From [Clostridium] scindens ATCC 35704 (GTDB lineage Bacteria > Bacillota > Clostridia > Lachnospirales > Lachnospiraceae), in assembly GCF_004295125.1 (NCBI RefSeq), contig NZ_CP036170.1, positions 2,103,501 through 2,167,500 of the forward strand: a stretch of DNA of 64,000 bases. The letters run 5' to 3'. Below the pieces are notes generated by a model. The model did not search any database and was not told the DNA's origin. It saw nothing but the letters and a program-made list of their open reading frames with translations. Below are positions 43,805 to 52,741 of this stretch, in pieces (the stretch's first letter is position 1; each line of letters begins with the position of its first letter). The position numbers and the translations under genes were made by a program.

Positions 43805-44491
43805 ATGATTGAATTAAAAGAAGTAACGAAAGAGTACTCGAAAGGGGTTGCAGCCCTGAACGGCGTTAACCTGAAGGTTGAGCAGGGTGAATTTGTATTT
43901 ATCGTAGGGGACAGCGGATCAGGAAAGTCTACGCTGATACGTTTGATCATGAAGGAACTGGACCCTACATCAGGAACGATTGTCGTAAACGGACAGAACC
44001 TGAACCGGATGAAGCACAGGAAGATTCCGATGTACAGAAGAGGAATCGGAGTCGTATTCCAGGATTTCCGGCTTCTGAAGGACAGGAATATCTATGATAA
44101 TATAGCATTTGCACAGCGCGTTACAGAAACGCCTACCCGAATCATCAAGAAAAAAGTGCCGGCGGCATTATCGCTGGTAGGGCTGGCCCAGAAGTACAAA
44201 TCATATCCAAAGGAACTCTCCGGAGGAGAGCAGCAGCGTGTTGCCATCGCAAGAGCGATCGTAAATGAACCGGCAATCCTGCTGGCAGATGAGCCTACTG
44301 GTAACCTGGATCCGACAAATTCTTGGGAGATTATGAAACTGTTGGAAGAGGCGAATGACAGAGGAACAACCGTATTGGTTGTTACGCATAACCAGGAGAT
44401 TGTAAACGAGATGAAAAAGCGAGTTGTTACAATGAAGAAGGGAGTCATTGTAAGCGACGAGAAAAAAGGTGGGTATAATAATGAGAATTAG
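43805..44491 (+). CDS. ftsE: Cell division ATP-binding protein FtsE
   Basis: A 228-residue ABC ATPase. Walker A GDSGSGKST (about 36-44), Q-loop VVFQDFRLL, signature LSGGEQQRVAIARA, Walker B ILLADEPTGNLD. With FtsX it controls septal peptidoglycan hydrolases rather than transporting a solute. AGGAGGAAAGT precedes the start. ftsX begins inside its last codons. Confidence 0.96.
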   Translation: MIELKEVTKEYSKGVAALNGVNLKVEQGEFVFIVGDSGSGKSTLIRLIMKELDPTSGTIVVNGQNLNRMKHRKIPMYRRGIGVVFQDFRLLKDRNIYDNIAFAQRVTETPTRIIKKKVPAALSLVGLAQKYKSYPKELSGGEQQRVAIARAIVNEPAILLADEPTGNLDPTNSWEIMKLLEEANDRGTTVLVVTHNQEIVNEMKKRVVTMKKGVIVSDEKKGGYNNEN

Positions 44492-45389
44492 TACAGTAGG
44501 ATATTCGATGAAACAAGGGGTGAAGAACATTGGAAGAAACAAGATGTTCTCTATCGCATCCATTGCGACGATGGCAGCGTGTATCTTCCTGTTCGGCCTG
44601 TTCTACTCCATTGTCATCAACTTTAACTATATCGTGGAAAAAGCAGAAGAAGGGGTGGCGATTACCGTATTCTTTGAAGAGGATGCTACCAAGAGCCAGA
44701 AGGATAAGATTGGCGATGAACTCAAGACGGCTGATGGCGTTCTTGAAGTTAACTATATCAGCGCGGATGAAGCGTGGGATAAGTTCAAGGGCGATTATTT
44801 CGGAGAGTCAGGGGATCTTGCGGAAGGATTCAAAAGTGACAACCCGCTGGCTAATTCTGACAACTATGAAGTCTATATGGAAGACGTATCCAAGCAGAAG
44901 GATGTCGTTGCATTTGCGGAAGGCCTGGAAGGGGTCCGCAAGGTCAACAAGTCGGATGTTGTGGCAAAGACGCTGACAAGCGTGAATAAATTAGTGGGCT
45001 ACGTTTCCGTGGCGATCATTGCGATCCTGCTGGCGGTATCCATATTCCTGATCAGCAATACGGTCACCATGGGTATTACGGTAAGGCGCGAGGAGATTGC
45101 CATTATGAAATACATAGGCGCGAAAGATGGATTCGTCCGGGCGCCGTTCGTGATAGAAGGTCTGATCATCGGAGCGGTGGGAGCCGTGATTCCGCTGGTG
45201 ATGCTGTACTTCATGTATGACAAGGCGATTTCTTACATAATGACCAGATTCAGCCTTTTGAATAATATTGTAGACTTCCTTCCGGTGGCAACCGTCTATA
45301 AGACGCTGCTTCCAGTGGGAATCATTCTGGGAGTCGGAATCGGTTTCCTTGGAAGTTTCTTTACGATCCGTAAGCACCTGAAAGTATAA
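44481..45389 (+). CDS. ftsX: Cell division protein FtsX
   Basis: 302 residues with the FtsX topology: a first membrane helix (about 20-40, SIASIATMAACIFLFGLFYS), a large extracytoplasmic domain (about 45-165) and three C-terminal helices. It has the cytoplasmic coupling segment ITVRREEIAIMKYIGAKDGFVR. I chose ATG 44481 (AAAGGTGGGTATAATA); four extra codons are open upstream. It relays FtsE ATP hydrolysis to the hydrolase encoded next. Confidence 0.94.
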   Translation: MRISTVGYSMKQGVKNIGRNKMFSIASIATMAACIFLFGLFYSIVINFNYIVEKAEEGVAITVFFEEDATKSQKDKIGDELKTADGVLEVNYISADEAWDKFKGDYFGESGDLAEGFKSDNPLANSDNYEVYMEDVSKQKDVVAFAEGLEGVRKVNKSDVVAKTLTSVNKLVGYVSVAIIAILLAVSIFLISNTVTMGITVRREEIAIMKYIGAKDGFVRAPFVIEGLIIGAVGAVIPLVMLYFMYDKAISYIMTRFSLLNNIVDFLPVATVYKTLLPVGIILGVGIGFLGSFFTIRKHLKV

Positions 45390-45407
45390 TTTTTAAGGGG
45401 GATACAT

Positions 45408-46517
45408 ATGATACGAGGGAAGAGGTTGATAAGCCTTCTTCTGACGCTTATGCTGTGCTTAGGCCTGGCCATCCAGGTAAATGCGGCTGATCTTAGCGAT
45501 ACGAAGAAAAAGGCGCAGGAACTGGAAGAAAAAAAGAAAGCGGCAGAGGGCGAGAAGGCGTCTCTGGAGGCACAGTTAAGTTCGATCGTCTCGGAGATGG
45601 AGGATACCAAGACAAAGATCGACAAGAAAGAGGCCGAGATAACAGAGAAGGAAGACGAGCTGATTCAGGCCAAAGTCGATGAGAACGACCAGTATGAAAG
45701 CATGAAGAAGAGAATCAAATATATGTATGAGAACGGCAATTCTCAGTTTATTGAGATCTTGTGCGAGTCTAAAAGCATAGGTGATTTTCTCAACAATGCG
45801 GAGTATATTACGACCATTTCTGAATATGACCGGGATATGCTGGTAGAATTCCAGGAGGTCGTAAAGAAGGTGGAAGACCAAGAGGCGGCGCTCAAAGAAG
45901 AGTACGCCGAATTAGAGACGATGCAGAACGACCTGATCGCGAAGCAGGATGAAGTATCCGGCCTTATGGCCAGCAAAGAGGACGAGATCAGCAAGTTGGA
46001 CAGCGAGCTGGGAGACACCAAGGATAAATTGTCCCAGCTGGAGGCGGCAGCGGCAGCTGCGCAGCGTAAGCAGAAAGAAGCGTCCGGAGGCGGAGGCGGT
46101 TCAGCTGGTGCGGCTGTGGTTACTGGCAATGGAACTTTTACCCATCCTTGTCCGGGATATTCTTATATATCCAGTCCGTTTGGGTACAGGGAACAGCCTT
46201 TGGCAGGCGCAAGCACGAACCATAAAGGCATTGATTACGCGGCGGGAATCGGAACCCCGATCTATGCAGCGGCGGCAGGGACGGTTGTCTCAGCAGGATA
46301 CAGCGGGAACGCAGGAAAGATGATCGTTATCAACCATGGAAACGGATTGACGACGTATTACATGCATTGCAATGACCTGTATGTAAGCGCGGGACAGTCG
46401 GTCAGCAAAGGGCAGAACATTGCGGCTGTAGGAACAACCGGAAATTCTACGGGACCGCATCTTCATTTCCAGGTAAATTTAAATGGCACACCGGTTAATC
46501 CGGCAAATTATCTATAA
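45408..46517 (+). CDS. M23 peptidoglycan hydrolase with coiled coil (EnvC/PcsB-type FtsEX partner)
   Basis: 369 residues. A signal peptide (about 1-26, cleavage near NAAD) is followed by a long charged coiled coil (about 28-220) of Glu/Lys/Asp heptads, a Gly/Ser linker (about 225-235), and a C-terminal LytM/M23 domain. Zn ligands sit in NHKGIDYAA (H, D) and GPHLHFQV (H-x-H). The coiled coil plus M23 layout matches EnvC/PcsB-like proteins gated by FtsEX, and the gene directly follows ftsX. AAGGGGGATACAT precedes the start. Confidence 0.93.
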   Translation: MIRGKRLISLLLTLMLCLGLAIQVNAADLSDTKKKAQELEEKKKAAEGEKASLEAQLSSIVSEMEDTKTKIDKKEAEITEKEDELIQAKVDENDQYESMKKRIKYMYENGNSQFIEILCESKSIGDFLNNAEYITTISEYDRDMLVEFQEVVKKVEDQEAALKEEYAELETMQNDLIAKQDEVSGLMASKEDEISKLDSELGDTKDKLSQLEAAAAAAQRKQKEASGGGGGSAGAAVVTGNGTFTHPCPGYSYISSPFGYREQPLAGASTNHKGIDYAAGIGTPIYAAAAGTVVSAGYSGNAGKMIVINHGNGLTTYYMHCNDLYVSAGQSVSKGQNIAAVGTTGNSTGPHLHFQVNLNGTPVNPANYL

Positions 46518-46534
46518 GAACAGGATTTAATTAG

Positions 46535-47716
46535 ATGAAAAACAAAAAAGGGTTTTTGCAGGGGGCGCTTTGCGGCGCCCTTGCTATGTTATTGGTGGCA
46601 GGGCTTGTATCCTGCGGGTTAAAAATGAAGGATAGCGGCAGCGGGAAAGACGCTGTCGATGGCAGCACGCAGAAGAAGGTATCGGAATTAAAGGAATTGA
46701 TTGATCAGAATTATATGGGCGATGTAGATGAAAAGCAATTGGAAGAAGGCATCTACAAAGGCTTTATCAGTGGACTGGATGATCCCTATTCCGTATACTA
46801 TGACGAGGAAGAGACCAAATCCCTTTATGAGACCACCGAGGGAGAGTATCAGGGAATCGGCGCGGTGCTGAGCCAGAATATGAACACTGGCATCATTACC
46901 CTGGTGCAGATTTATGATGATTCTCCTGCGATGAAGGCAGGGCTTAAGGATAACGATATTCTCTACAAAGTAAATGGGGAGGAAGTTACCGGCGTAGAAC
47001 TGACGGAGGTTGTCTCCCATATTAAGGGGGAAAAAGGTACGACGGTAGAGATGACGGTGCTGCGAGGCGCTGACAATGAAGAAGTGACGGTGACTGCTAC
47101 CCGGGATACCGTCGAGGCCCAGACGGTCAAGTATCGGATGATGGATGGCCAGATCGGGTATGTGTCAGTCTCTGAATTTGACAGCGTCACCTATGACCAG
47201 TACCAGAAGGCTCTTAAAGACTTAGAAGGCCAGGGGATGAAGGGACTGGTAGTGGATCTGCGCAACAATCCCGGAGGCAATCTGAATACCGTCTGCGACA
47301 TGCTGGATTTGATGCTGCCAAAAGGGCTGATCGTATATACGGAAGACAAGGACGGCAATCGGCAGGAGGCCTCGTCAGATGATGAGAACCAGTTCACGCT
47401 GCCGCTGGCAGTATTGGTAAATGGTAATAGCGCCAGCGCTTCCGAAATCTATGCAGGGGCCATTCAGGACTACGGAATCGGCGATATTGTGGGAACCCAG
47501 ACATACGGAAAGGGCGTGGTACAGCAGATCTTTGACCTGAAGGATGATACCTGCGTGAAGTTGACCATTGCAAAATACTTTACGCCTAAAGGGAGAAGCA
47601 TTAACGGAAAAGGAATTACCCCCGATGTAGAGGTTGAGTATGAGGCGGATGAGAATAATCCGGAAGCCGACAATCAGCTGGATAAGGCCGTGGAAACGAT
47701 AAAAAACAAACTGTAA
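46535..47716 (+). CDS. ctpA: S41 C-terminal processing peptidase (CtpA family)
   Basis: 393 residues. The hydrophobic N-terminus ends in LVSC (C28), a possible lipobox. A PDZ domain follows (about 115-200; IITLVQIYDDSPAMKAGLKD), then the S41 protease with GYVSVSEFD, LVVDLRNNPGGNLN, catalytic Ser in NGNSASASEIYAG and Lys in TYGKGVVQ. In FtsEX clusters such proteases can trim or regulate the hydrolase. The ribosome site is weak (CAGGATTTAATTAG). Confidence 0.93.
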   Translation: MKNKKGFLQGALCGALAMLLVAGLVSCGLKMKDSGSGKDAVDGSTQKKVSELKELIDQNYMGDVDEKQLEEGIYKGFISGLDDPYSVYYDEEETKSLYETTEGEYQGIGAVLSQNMNTGIITLVQIYDDSPAMKAGLKDNDILYKVNGEEVTGVELTEVVSHIKGEKGTTVEMTVLRGADNEEVTVTATRDTVEAQTVKYRMMDGQIGYVSVSEFDSVTYDQYQKALKDLEGQGMKGLVVDLRNNPGGNLNTVCDMLDLMLPKGLIVYTEDKDGNRQEASSDDENQFTLPLAVLVNGNSASASEIYAGAIQDYGIGDIVGTQTYGKGVVQQIFDLKDDTCVKLTIAKYFTPKGRSINGKGITPDVEVEYEADENNPEADNQLDKAVETIKNKL

Positions 47717-47732
47717 GAGCCAAAAATCCACT

Positions 47733-47765
47733 GGGAATGCCAAATGGGGCATTCCCTTTTATTAT
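47733..47765 (+). terminator. Terminator after ctpA
   Basis: GGGAATGCC (47733-47741) pairs with GGCATTCCC (47748-47756), then TTTTATT. Confidence 0.85.
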
Positions 47766-47800
47766 TCCATGTGATAAAATAAACTACAGTATGGAATTCT

Positions 47801-47816
47801 ATGCCCCATGGGGCAT
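47801..47816. repeat. 16-bp perfect palindrome before pyrC
   Basis: ATGCCCCATGGGGCAT, 42 nt before the pyrC start, is self-complementary over all 16 bases. It could be an operator or a leader hairpin. I do not see a PyrR-type attenuator around it. Confidence 0.45.
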
Positions 47817-47857
47817 GCTGTCATGCCAAGGCAGGGACAGCGGAAAGGAAAGCATAT

Positions 47858-49144
47858 ATGACGATATTAATTAAAAATGGACATGTCGTCGATCCGCTTA
47901 CAAGGATAGACGGAGACTATGATGTGCTGATTGAAGATAACCGAATCAAGAAGGTTGCAGCAATGATAGAAGAAGCGGCAGGGCAGGTCATCGATGCGAA
48001 GGGCTGCTATGTCATGCCGGGGTTCATAGACTTGCATGTGCACTTCAGAGATCCGGGCCTGGAATATAAAGAGACCCTCAAGACCGGAGGCGCGGCTGCC
48101 GTAAGAGGCGGCGTCACGACGGTGTGTGCTATGCCCAACACCAAGCCCGTCATTGACGATGGAACTAAAGTCAGAGATGTGCATGAAAGGGCAAAAAAGG
48201 ACTCTCTTACAAATGTGATTCAGATCGGGGCGGTAACAAAAGGGCAGAATGGAAAGGAACTGGCAGACATTGAAGGGATGGCGAAGGAAGGCTGCCATGC
48301 CATCAGCGAAGACGGGAAGTCGGTGATGGATGCCTCCCTTTACAGAAAGGGAATGAAGGCTGCCAAAGAATGTGGAATCTCGGTTTTTGCCCATTGCGAG
48401 GATATCAACATGGTGGAAGGCGGCGTGATGAACGCGGATGAGAATGCAAGACGTCTGGGAATGAAAGGAATTACCAACTCCGTGGAGGATGTGATCGTGG
48501 CAAGAGATATCCTGCTGGCGAAGGAGACCGGCGTGAGGCTTCATCTGTGCCACTGTTCTACAGCGGACAGCGTGGAGATGATCCGCCTGGCCAAGGAAGA
48601 GGGGCTGCCGGTTACCGGCGAAGTGTGCCCGCATCATTTTACCTTGTGCACAGATGATATCAAGGAAGATGATGGAAATTATAAGATGAATCCGCCGCTT
48701 AGAAGCAAAAAGGATGTGGAAGCATTGAGAAAAGGGCTAACGGACGGCGTTATGGATGTCATAGCTACCGATCATGCCCCCCACTCAGAAGAAGAGAAGA
48801 ACCAGTCCATGGAAAAGGCATTCTTTGGAATCGTCGGTCTGGAGACGTCTGCGGCGCTGACTTATACGGAATTAGTAAAGCCAGGCATTCTTAGCATCAT
48901 GGATATGGCGGAAAAGATGAGTTTCAATCCGGCAAGGATCTTGGGACTTGGGGAGAAAGGCTCTGTATCCGAGGGGAAGATTGCGGATATTGTGATCTTT
49001 GATCCGGACAAGTCCTACGTCATTGATAAGAATACTTTTGCGTCCAAAGGAAAGAATACGCCGTTTGACGGCTATCCGGCAACAGGGAAGGTAAGGTATA
49101 CTCTGGTAGATGGCAGAATCGTGTACAAAGATGAGAAAAACTAG
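47858..49144 (+). CDS. pyrC: Dihydroorotase
   Basis: A 428-residue class I dihydroorotase of pyrimidine synthesis. Metal ligands are in DLHVHFRDPGLEYKET (H, H), the HCED and CHCS histidines follow, and catalytic Asp is in IATDHAPHS. It has GGVTTVCAMPNTKPV. I chose ATG 47858 for GGAAAGGAAAGCATAT; a longer frame opens at 47801 inside the palindrome. It heads the pyrCFKDE cluster; pyrB/pyrI and carAB are not in the window. Confidence 0.95.
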   Translation: MTILIKNGHVVDPLTRIDGDYDVLIEDNRIKKVAAMIEEAAGQVIDAKGCYVMPGFIDLHVHFRDPGLEYKETLKTGGAAAVRGGVTTVCAMPNTKPVIDDGTKVRDVHERAKKDSLTNVIQIGAVTKGQNGKELADIEGMAKEGCHAISEDGKSVMDASLYRKGMKAAKECGISVFAHCEDINMVEGGVMNADENARRLGMKGITNSVEDVIVARDILLAKETGVRLHLCHCSTADSVEMIRLAKEEGLPVTGEVCPHHFTLCTDDIKEDDGNYKMNPPLRSKKDVEALRKGLTDGVMDVIATDHAPHSEEEKNQSMEKAFFGIVGLETSAALTYTELVKPGILSIMDMAEKMSFNPARILGLGEKGSVSEGKIADIVIFDPDKSYVIDKNTFASKGKNTPFDGYPATGKVRYTLVDGRIVYKDEKN

Positions 49145-49156
49145 GAGGTAGAAGAG

Positions 49157-50086
49157 TTGATTAACCAGTTGATTGCAAATATAAAAAAGACGGAAGCCCC
49201 CATCGTAGTTGGGCTGGATCCAATGTTAAATTATATTCCGGAACAGGTACAGAAGAAAGCCTACGAAGAATTCGGCGAAACGCTTGAGGGGGCAGCGGAA
49301 GCAATCTGGCAGTTTAATAAGGAGATCGTAGATAAGACCTATGACCTGATACCGGCGGTAAAGCCGCAGATCGCCATGTATGAACAGTTCGGGATCCCGG
49401 GGCTTGCGGCATTTAAAAAGACGGTAGATTACTGTAAGGAAAAAGGTCTGGTCGTCATCGGCGATATCAAGAGAGGCGATATTGGCTCCACATCAGCCGC
49501 TTATGCCACAGGACATATCGGCAGGGTCCAGGTAGGGGACAAGGCCTATGCGCCGTTTGATGAGGATTTCGTAACGGTCAATCCGTATCTTGGCTCGGAC
49601 GGAGTGAATCCGTTCCTGGATGTATGTAAGGAAGAGAAAAAAGGCATATTCGTGCTGGTCAAGACTTCCAATCCTTCCAGCGGAGAGTTCCAGGATCAGT
49701 TGATCGATGGCCGCCCGCTCTATGAACTCGTAGGCGAGAAAGTGGCAGCCTGGGGCGAAGAAGTTATGGGAGATGCGTACAGTTATGTGGGCGCCGTTGT
49801 AGGGGCAACTTATCCCAAGATGGGAAAGGCGCTCAGAAAGATCATGCCGAAAGCCTATATCCTCGTGCCGGGCTATGGCGCGCAGGGCGGAAAAGGAAAG
49901 GATCTGGTACATTTCTTTAATGAAGACGGCCTGGGGGCGATCGTCAATTCCTCCAGGGGAATCATTGCCGCCTATAAGCAGGAGAAGTATCAATCCTTCG
50001 GTCCTGAGAACTTTGGGGATGCCTCCAGGGCGGCCGTAAAGGACATGGCAGAGGATATCAAGGGGGCATTGGAGAACCGCGCATAA
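49157..50086 (+). CDS. pyrF: Orotidine 5'-phosphate decarboxylase (type 2)
   Basis: 309 residues, the longer type-2 OMP decarboxylase. The catalytic D-x-K-x2-D motif is GDIKRGDIGSTS, with VVGLDPMLNYIP at the N-terminus and the phosphate-binding VPGYGAQGG. The start is TTG 49157 with TAGGAGGTAGAAGAG upstream; no in-frame ATG is better placed. It makes UMP, the last step of the pathway. Confidence 0.95.
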   Translation: MINQLIANIKKTEAPIVVGLDPMLNYIPEQVQKKAYEEFGETLEGAAEAIWQFNKEIVDKTYDLIPAVKPQIAMYEQFGIPGLAAFKKTVDYCKEKGLVVIGDIKRGDIGSTSAAYATGHIGRVQVGDKAYAPFDEDFVTVNPYLGSDGVNPFLDVCKEEKKGIFVLVKTSNPSSGEFQDQLIDGRPLYELVGEKVAAWGEEVMGDAYSYVGAVVGATYPKMGKALRKIMPKAYILVPGYGAQGGKGKDLVHFFNEDGLGAIVNSSRGIIAAYKQEKYQSFGPENFGDASRAAVKDMAEDIKGALENRA

Positions 50087-50120
50087 GCAAAGATCGGATG
50101 AAGGGGATAGGAGGACAAAG

Positions 50121-50894
50121 ATGAGCAAGTATAAAGAACAAGCAGTCGTCGTCGCGCAGGAGAGAATCGCGACAGATATCTACAGCCTGTGGATTCAGAC
50201 GGCGAATATTGCCGCAGAGGCAGGACCGGGACAATTTCTGTCCGTATATACCAGAGATGAGAGCAAGCTGCTTCCCCGTCCCATCAGCATCTGCGAGGTT
50301 GATAAGGATAAGAGCTATATCCGGCTGGTATATCGGGTGACCGGAAAGGGAACAGGGACGCAGCAGTTTGCGGCATTGAAGGAAGGCGACCAGGTCGCGG
50401 TCATGGGGCCTCTGGGAAATGGCTTCATGACGAATTGTCCGAGGAAGGCATTTCTTATCGGCGGAGGAATTGGAATACCGCCGATGCTGGAACTGGCAAA
50501 GCAGTTAGACTGCGAAAAACAGATTATAGCAGGGTACCGGGACGAATTATTCCTGACAGAAGAACTAAAAGAATATGGCAGCGTCTATGTGGCTACGGAA
50601 GACGGAAGTTCTGGAACCAAGGGGAATGTACTGGATGCCATCCGTGAAAACGGGCTGGACGCAGAGATTATCTATGCCTGCGGACCGGCGCCAATGCTCC
50701 GGGCACTGAAGGCATATGCCGAGGAAAAGAATATTCCATGCTATCTATCTTTGGAAGAACGGATGGCCTGCGGCATCGGCGCTTGTCTTGCATGCGTATG
50801 CCAGTCCAAGGAAGTGGATGGCCACAGCCATGTGCATAATAAGCGGGTCTGCAAGGACGGGCCGGTATTCTTGGCTACGGAGGTGGAATTATAA
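50121..50894 (+). CDS. pyrK: Dihydroorotate dehydrogenase electron-transfer subunit
   Basis: 257 residues. FAD-binding (LPRPISICEVD), an NAD domain (FLIGGGIGIPPMLELA) and a C-terminal [2Fe-2S] site with cysteines in CGIGACLACVC and KRVCKDGPVF. It passes electrons from PyrD to NAD+. GGAGGACAAAG precedes the start. Stop and start overlap with pyrD as TAATG, as expected for subunits of one complex. Confidence 0.95.
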   Translation: MSKYKEQAVVVAQERIATDIYSLWIQTANIAAEAGPGQFLSVYTRDESKLLPRPISICEVDKDKSYIRLVYRVTGKGTGTQQFAALKEGDQVAVMGPLGNGFMTNCPRKAFLIGGGIGIPPMLELAKQLDCEKQIIAGYRDELFLTEELKEYGSVYVATEDGSSGTKGNVLDAIRENGLDAEIIYACGPAPMLRALKAYAEEKNIPCYLSLEERMACGIGACLACVCQSKEVDGHSHVHNKRVCKDGPVFLATEVEL

Positions 50895-51796
50895 TGGATA
50901 CGAGAATTAATCTTGCTGGCGTAGAACTTAAGAATCCGGTCATGACAGCATCCGGAACCTTTGGATCCGGGGAAGAGTATAGCGAATTCGTAGATCTTAA
51001 CAGGCTGGGGGCCGTCGTCACCAAAGGCGTGGCCAACGTGCCATGGCCGGGAAATGCTACGCCCAGAATCGCGGAGACAAAATGCGGCATGATGAATGCC
51101 ATCGGACTGCAGAATCCGGGAATCGACGTATTCTGCCGGCGGGACATCCCGTTCCTTAAGCAGTTTGACACCAGGATTATCGTGAATGTCTGCGGACGGA
51201 CAACGGAAGATTATTGCGAAGTGGTGGAGCGCCTTGCCGATGAAGCAGTGGATATGCTGGAGATCAACATTTCCTGCCCGAATGTAAAAGAAGGAGGCAT
51301 TGCTTTCGGACAGAATCCCAAGGCGGTTGAGACAATTACCGCGGAGGTGAAGAAACGGGCCAGACAGCCGGTGATCATGAAACTTAGCCCCAATGTAACA
51401 GATATTACAGAGACTGCAAAAGCAGCAGAGGCAGGCGGAGCAGACGTGCTTTCCCTGATCAACACGCTGACAGGGATGAAGATTGACATTCATAAGAGGG
51501 CATTTGCCCTGGCCAACAGGACCGGGGGACTCTCGGGACCGGCGATTAAGCCGATTGCCGTCAGAATGGTCTATCAGGTGGGCAATGCGGTGAAGCTTCC
51601 TATCATCGGAATGGGCGGAATCGCTACGGCTGAAGATGCAATAGAATTCCTCCTTGCAGGGGCCACGGCGGTTTCCGTGGGAACAGCCAATTTTTTCAAT
51701 CCTGCCGCAACCATAGAAGTGGCGGAAGGCATCGAGCAGTACATGAAGCAGTATGGATTTGCCCATGTTAAGGATATGATTGGCATTGTTAAATAG
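50894..51796 (+). CDS. pyrD: Dihydroorotate dehydrogenase, catalytic subunit (class 1B)
   Basis: 300 residues, FMN-dependent. It has NPVMTASGTFGSG, the class-1 active-site cysteine in NISCPNVKEGG, and FMN-phosphate motifs GMGGIAT and GTANF. It works with PyrK and uses NAD+ as final acceptor, suited to anaerobes. The start overlaps the pyrK stop by one base. Confidence 0.96.
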   Translation: MDTRINLAGVELKNPVMTASGTFGSGEEYSEFVDLNRLGAVVTKGVANVPWPGNATPRIAETKCGMMNAIGLQNPGIDVFCRRDIPFLKQFDTRIIVNVCGRTTEDYCEVVERLADEAVDMLEINISCPNVKEGGIAFGQNPKAVETITAEVKKRARQPVIMKLSPNVTDITETAKAAEAGGADVLSLINTLTGMKIDIHKRAFALANRTGGLSGPAIKPIAVRMVYQVGNAVKLPIIGMGGIATAEDAIEFLLAGATAVSVGTANFFNPAATIEVAEGIEQYMKQYGFAHVKDMIGIVK

Positions 51797-51867
51797 TTGA
51801 AGAAGTATGCTATAATAACTTGATGCACCATAATCACAGAAGGTGCCATAAAAAGGAGATGTTGACT

Positions 51868-52542
51868 ATGGAACAGTATAAACGGGAATTTATCGAATTC
51901 ATGATTGACTGCGAAGTATTAAAATTCGGAGACTTTGTTACCAAGAGCGGCAGGAACACGCCATTTTTCGTAAATACAGGATTTTACCGTACAGGAGCGC
52001 AGCTACGCAAATTGGGCGAGTACTATGCCAAGGCGATAGAAAGCAAGTTTGGCTTTGACTTTGACGTGCTGTTCGGGCCGGCCTATAAGGGGATTCCGCT
52101 GACGGTGGCGACGACGATGGCAATCAGCCAGTTCTATGACAAGGATATCAAGTATTGCTCCAACCGGAAAGAGGTCAAGGACCATGGAGACAAAGGAATC
52201 CTTCTTGGAAGCCCCATTGCCGACGGAGACAAGGTTGTAATCATTGAAGACGTGACGACTGCCGGAACCTCCATTCAGGAGACGCTGCCGATCATCAATG
52301 CGCAGGGAGACGTAACTGTCGCGGGCCTGGTAGTTTCCGTAGACCGTATGGAGCGGGGACAGGGAGAAAAGAGCGCGCTGGCTGAGATTGAAGAAAAATA
52401 CGGGCTTAAGACGACGGCTATCGTAACGATGGCGGAAGTGGTAGAACATTTGTACAATAAGCCATATAAAGGAAAAATTATTATTGATGATACATTAAAA
52501 GCAGCAATTGACACATATTATAAACAGTATGGCGTGAAATAA
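51868..52542 (+). CDS. pyrE: Orotate phosphoribosyltransferase
   Basis: 224 residues. The PRPP-binding motif is VVIIEDVTTAGTSIQE, with FGPAYKGIPLTVATT and the flexible-loop NRKEVKDHGDKG. It converts orotate to OMP. I chose ATG 51868 (AAAAAGGAGATGTTGACT); the frame is open to 51820 but upstream starts lack a ribosome site. A 71-nt gap separates it from pyrD. Confidence 0.95.
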   Translation: MEQYKREFIEFMIDCEVLKFGDFVTKSGRNTPFFVNTGFYRTGAQLRKLGEYYAKAIESKFGFDFDVLFGPAYKGIPLTVATTMAISQFYDKDIKYCSNRKEVKDHGDKGILLGSPIADGDKVVIIEDVTTAGTSIQETLPIINAQGDVTVAGLVVSVDRMERGQGEKSALAEIEEKYGLKTTAIVTMAEVVEHLYNKPYKGKIIIDDTLKAAIDTYYKQYGVK

Positions 52543-52559
52543 GACCAGGAGGGATTATG

Positions 52560-52712
52560 ATGAACGAGAGAGCGTATAAGGCTATGAGTTTTGCCGGGGC
52601 AGTCAATATTGCGGTTGGAATTGTGATAGCAGTCGTAGGAGTTGCGGCAGGAGTGCTGGCAATCATCAGTGGAGCACGCTTACTGAGAGAGAAAAAAGGG
52701 CTTACTTTCTAA
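52560..52712 (+). CDS. 50-residue single-pass membrane peptide
   Basis: A short frame with a strong ribosome site (AGGAGGGATT) encodes a peptide with a charged N-terminus (MNERAYKAMS), a hydrophobic helix (about 11-38, Ala/Val/Ile/Gly-rich) and a basic tail (RLLREKKG). It follows pyrE by 17 nt and is probably the last gene of the pyr transcript. I do not recognise the family. The ATG at 52557 directly before is a less well-spaced alternative. Confidence 0.7.
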   Translation: MNERAYKAMSFAGAVNIAVGIVIAVVGVAAGVLAIISGARLLREKKGLTF

Positions 52713-52741
52713 GAAGTCCGGATTGAAAGGGTGCTTGATTT

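Noticed and set aside
47717-47857. Possible PyrR-dependent attenuator before pyrC
   Set aside because: I looked for the PyrR-binding loop with antiterminator and terminator stems. Only the ctpA terminator and a short palindrome are present.
50741-51766. A 341-residue frame antisense to pyrK-pyrD
   Set aside because: Shadow of pyrD; Cys/His-rich composition comes from complementing Gly/Ala-rich codons.
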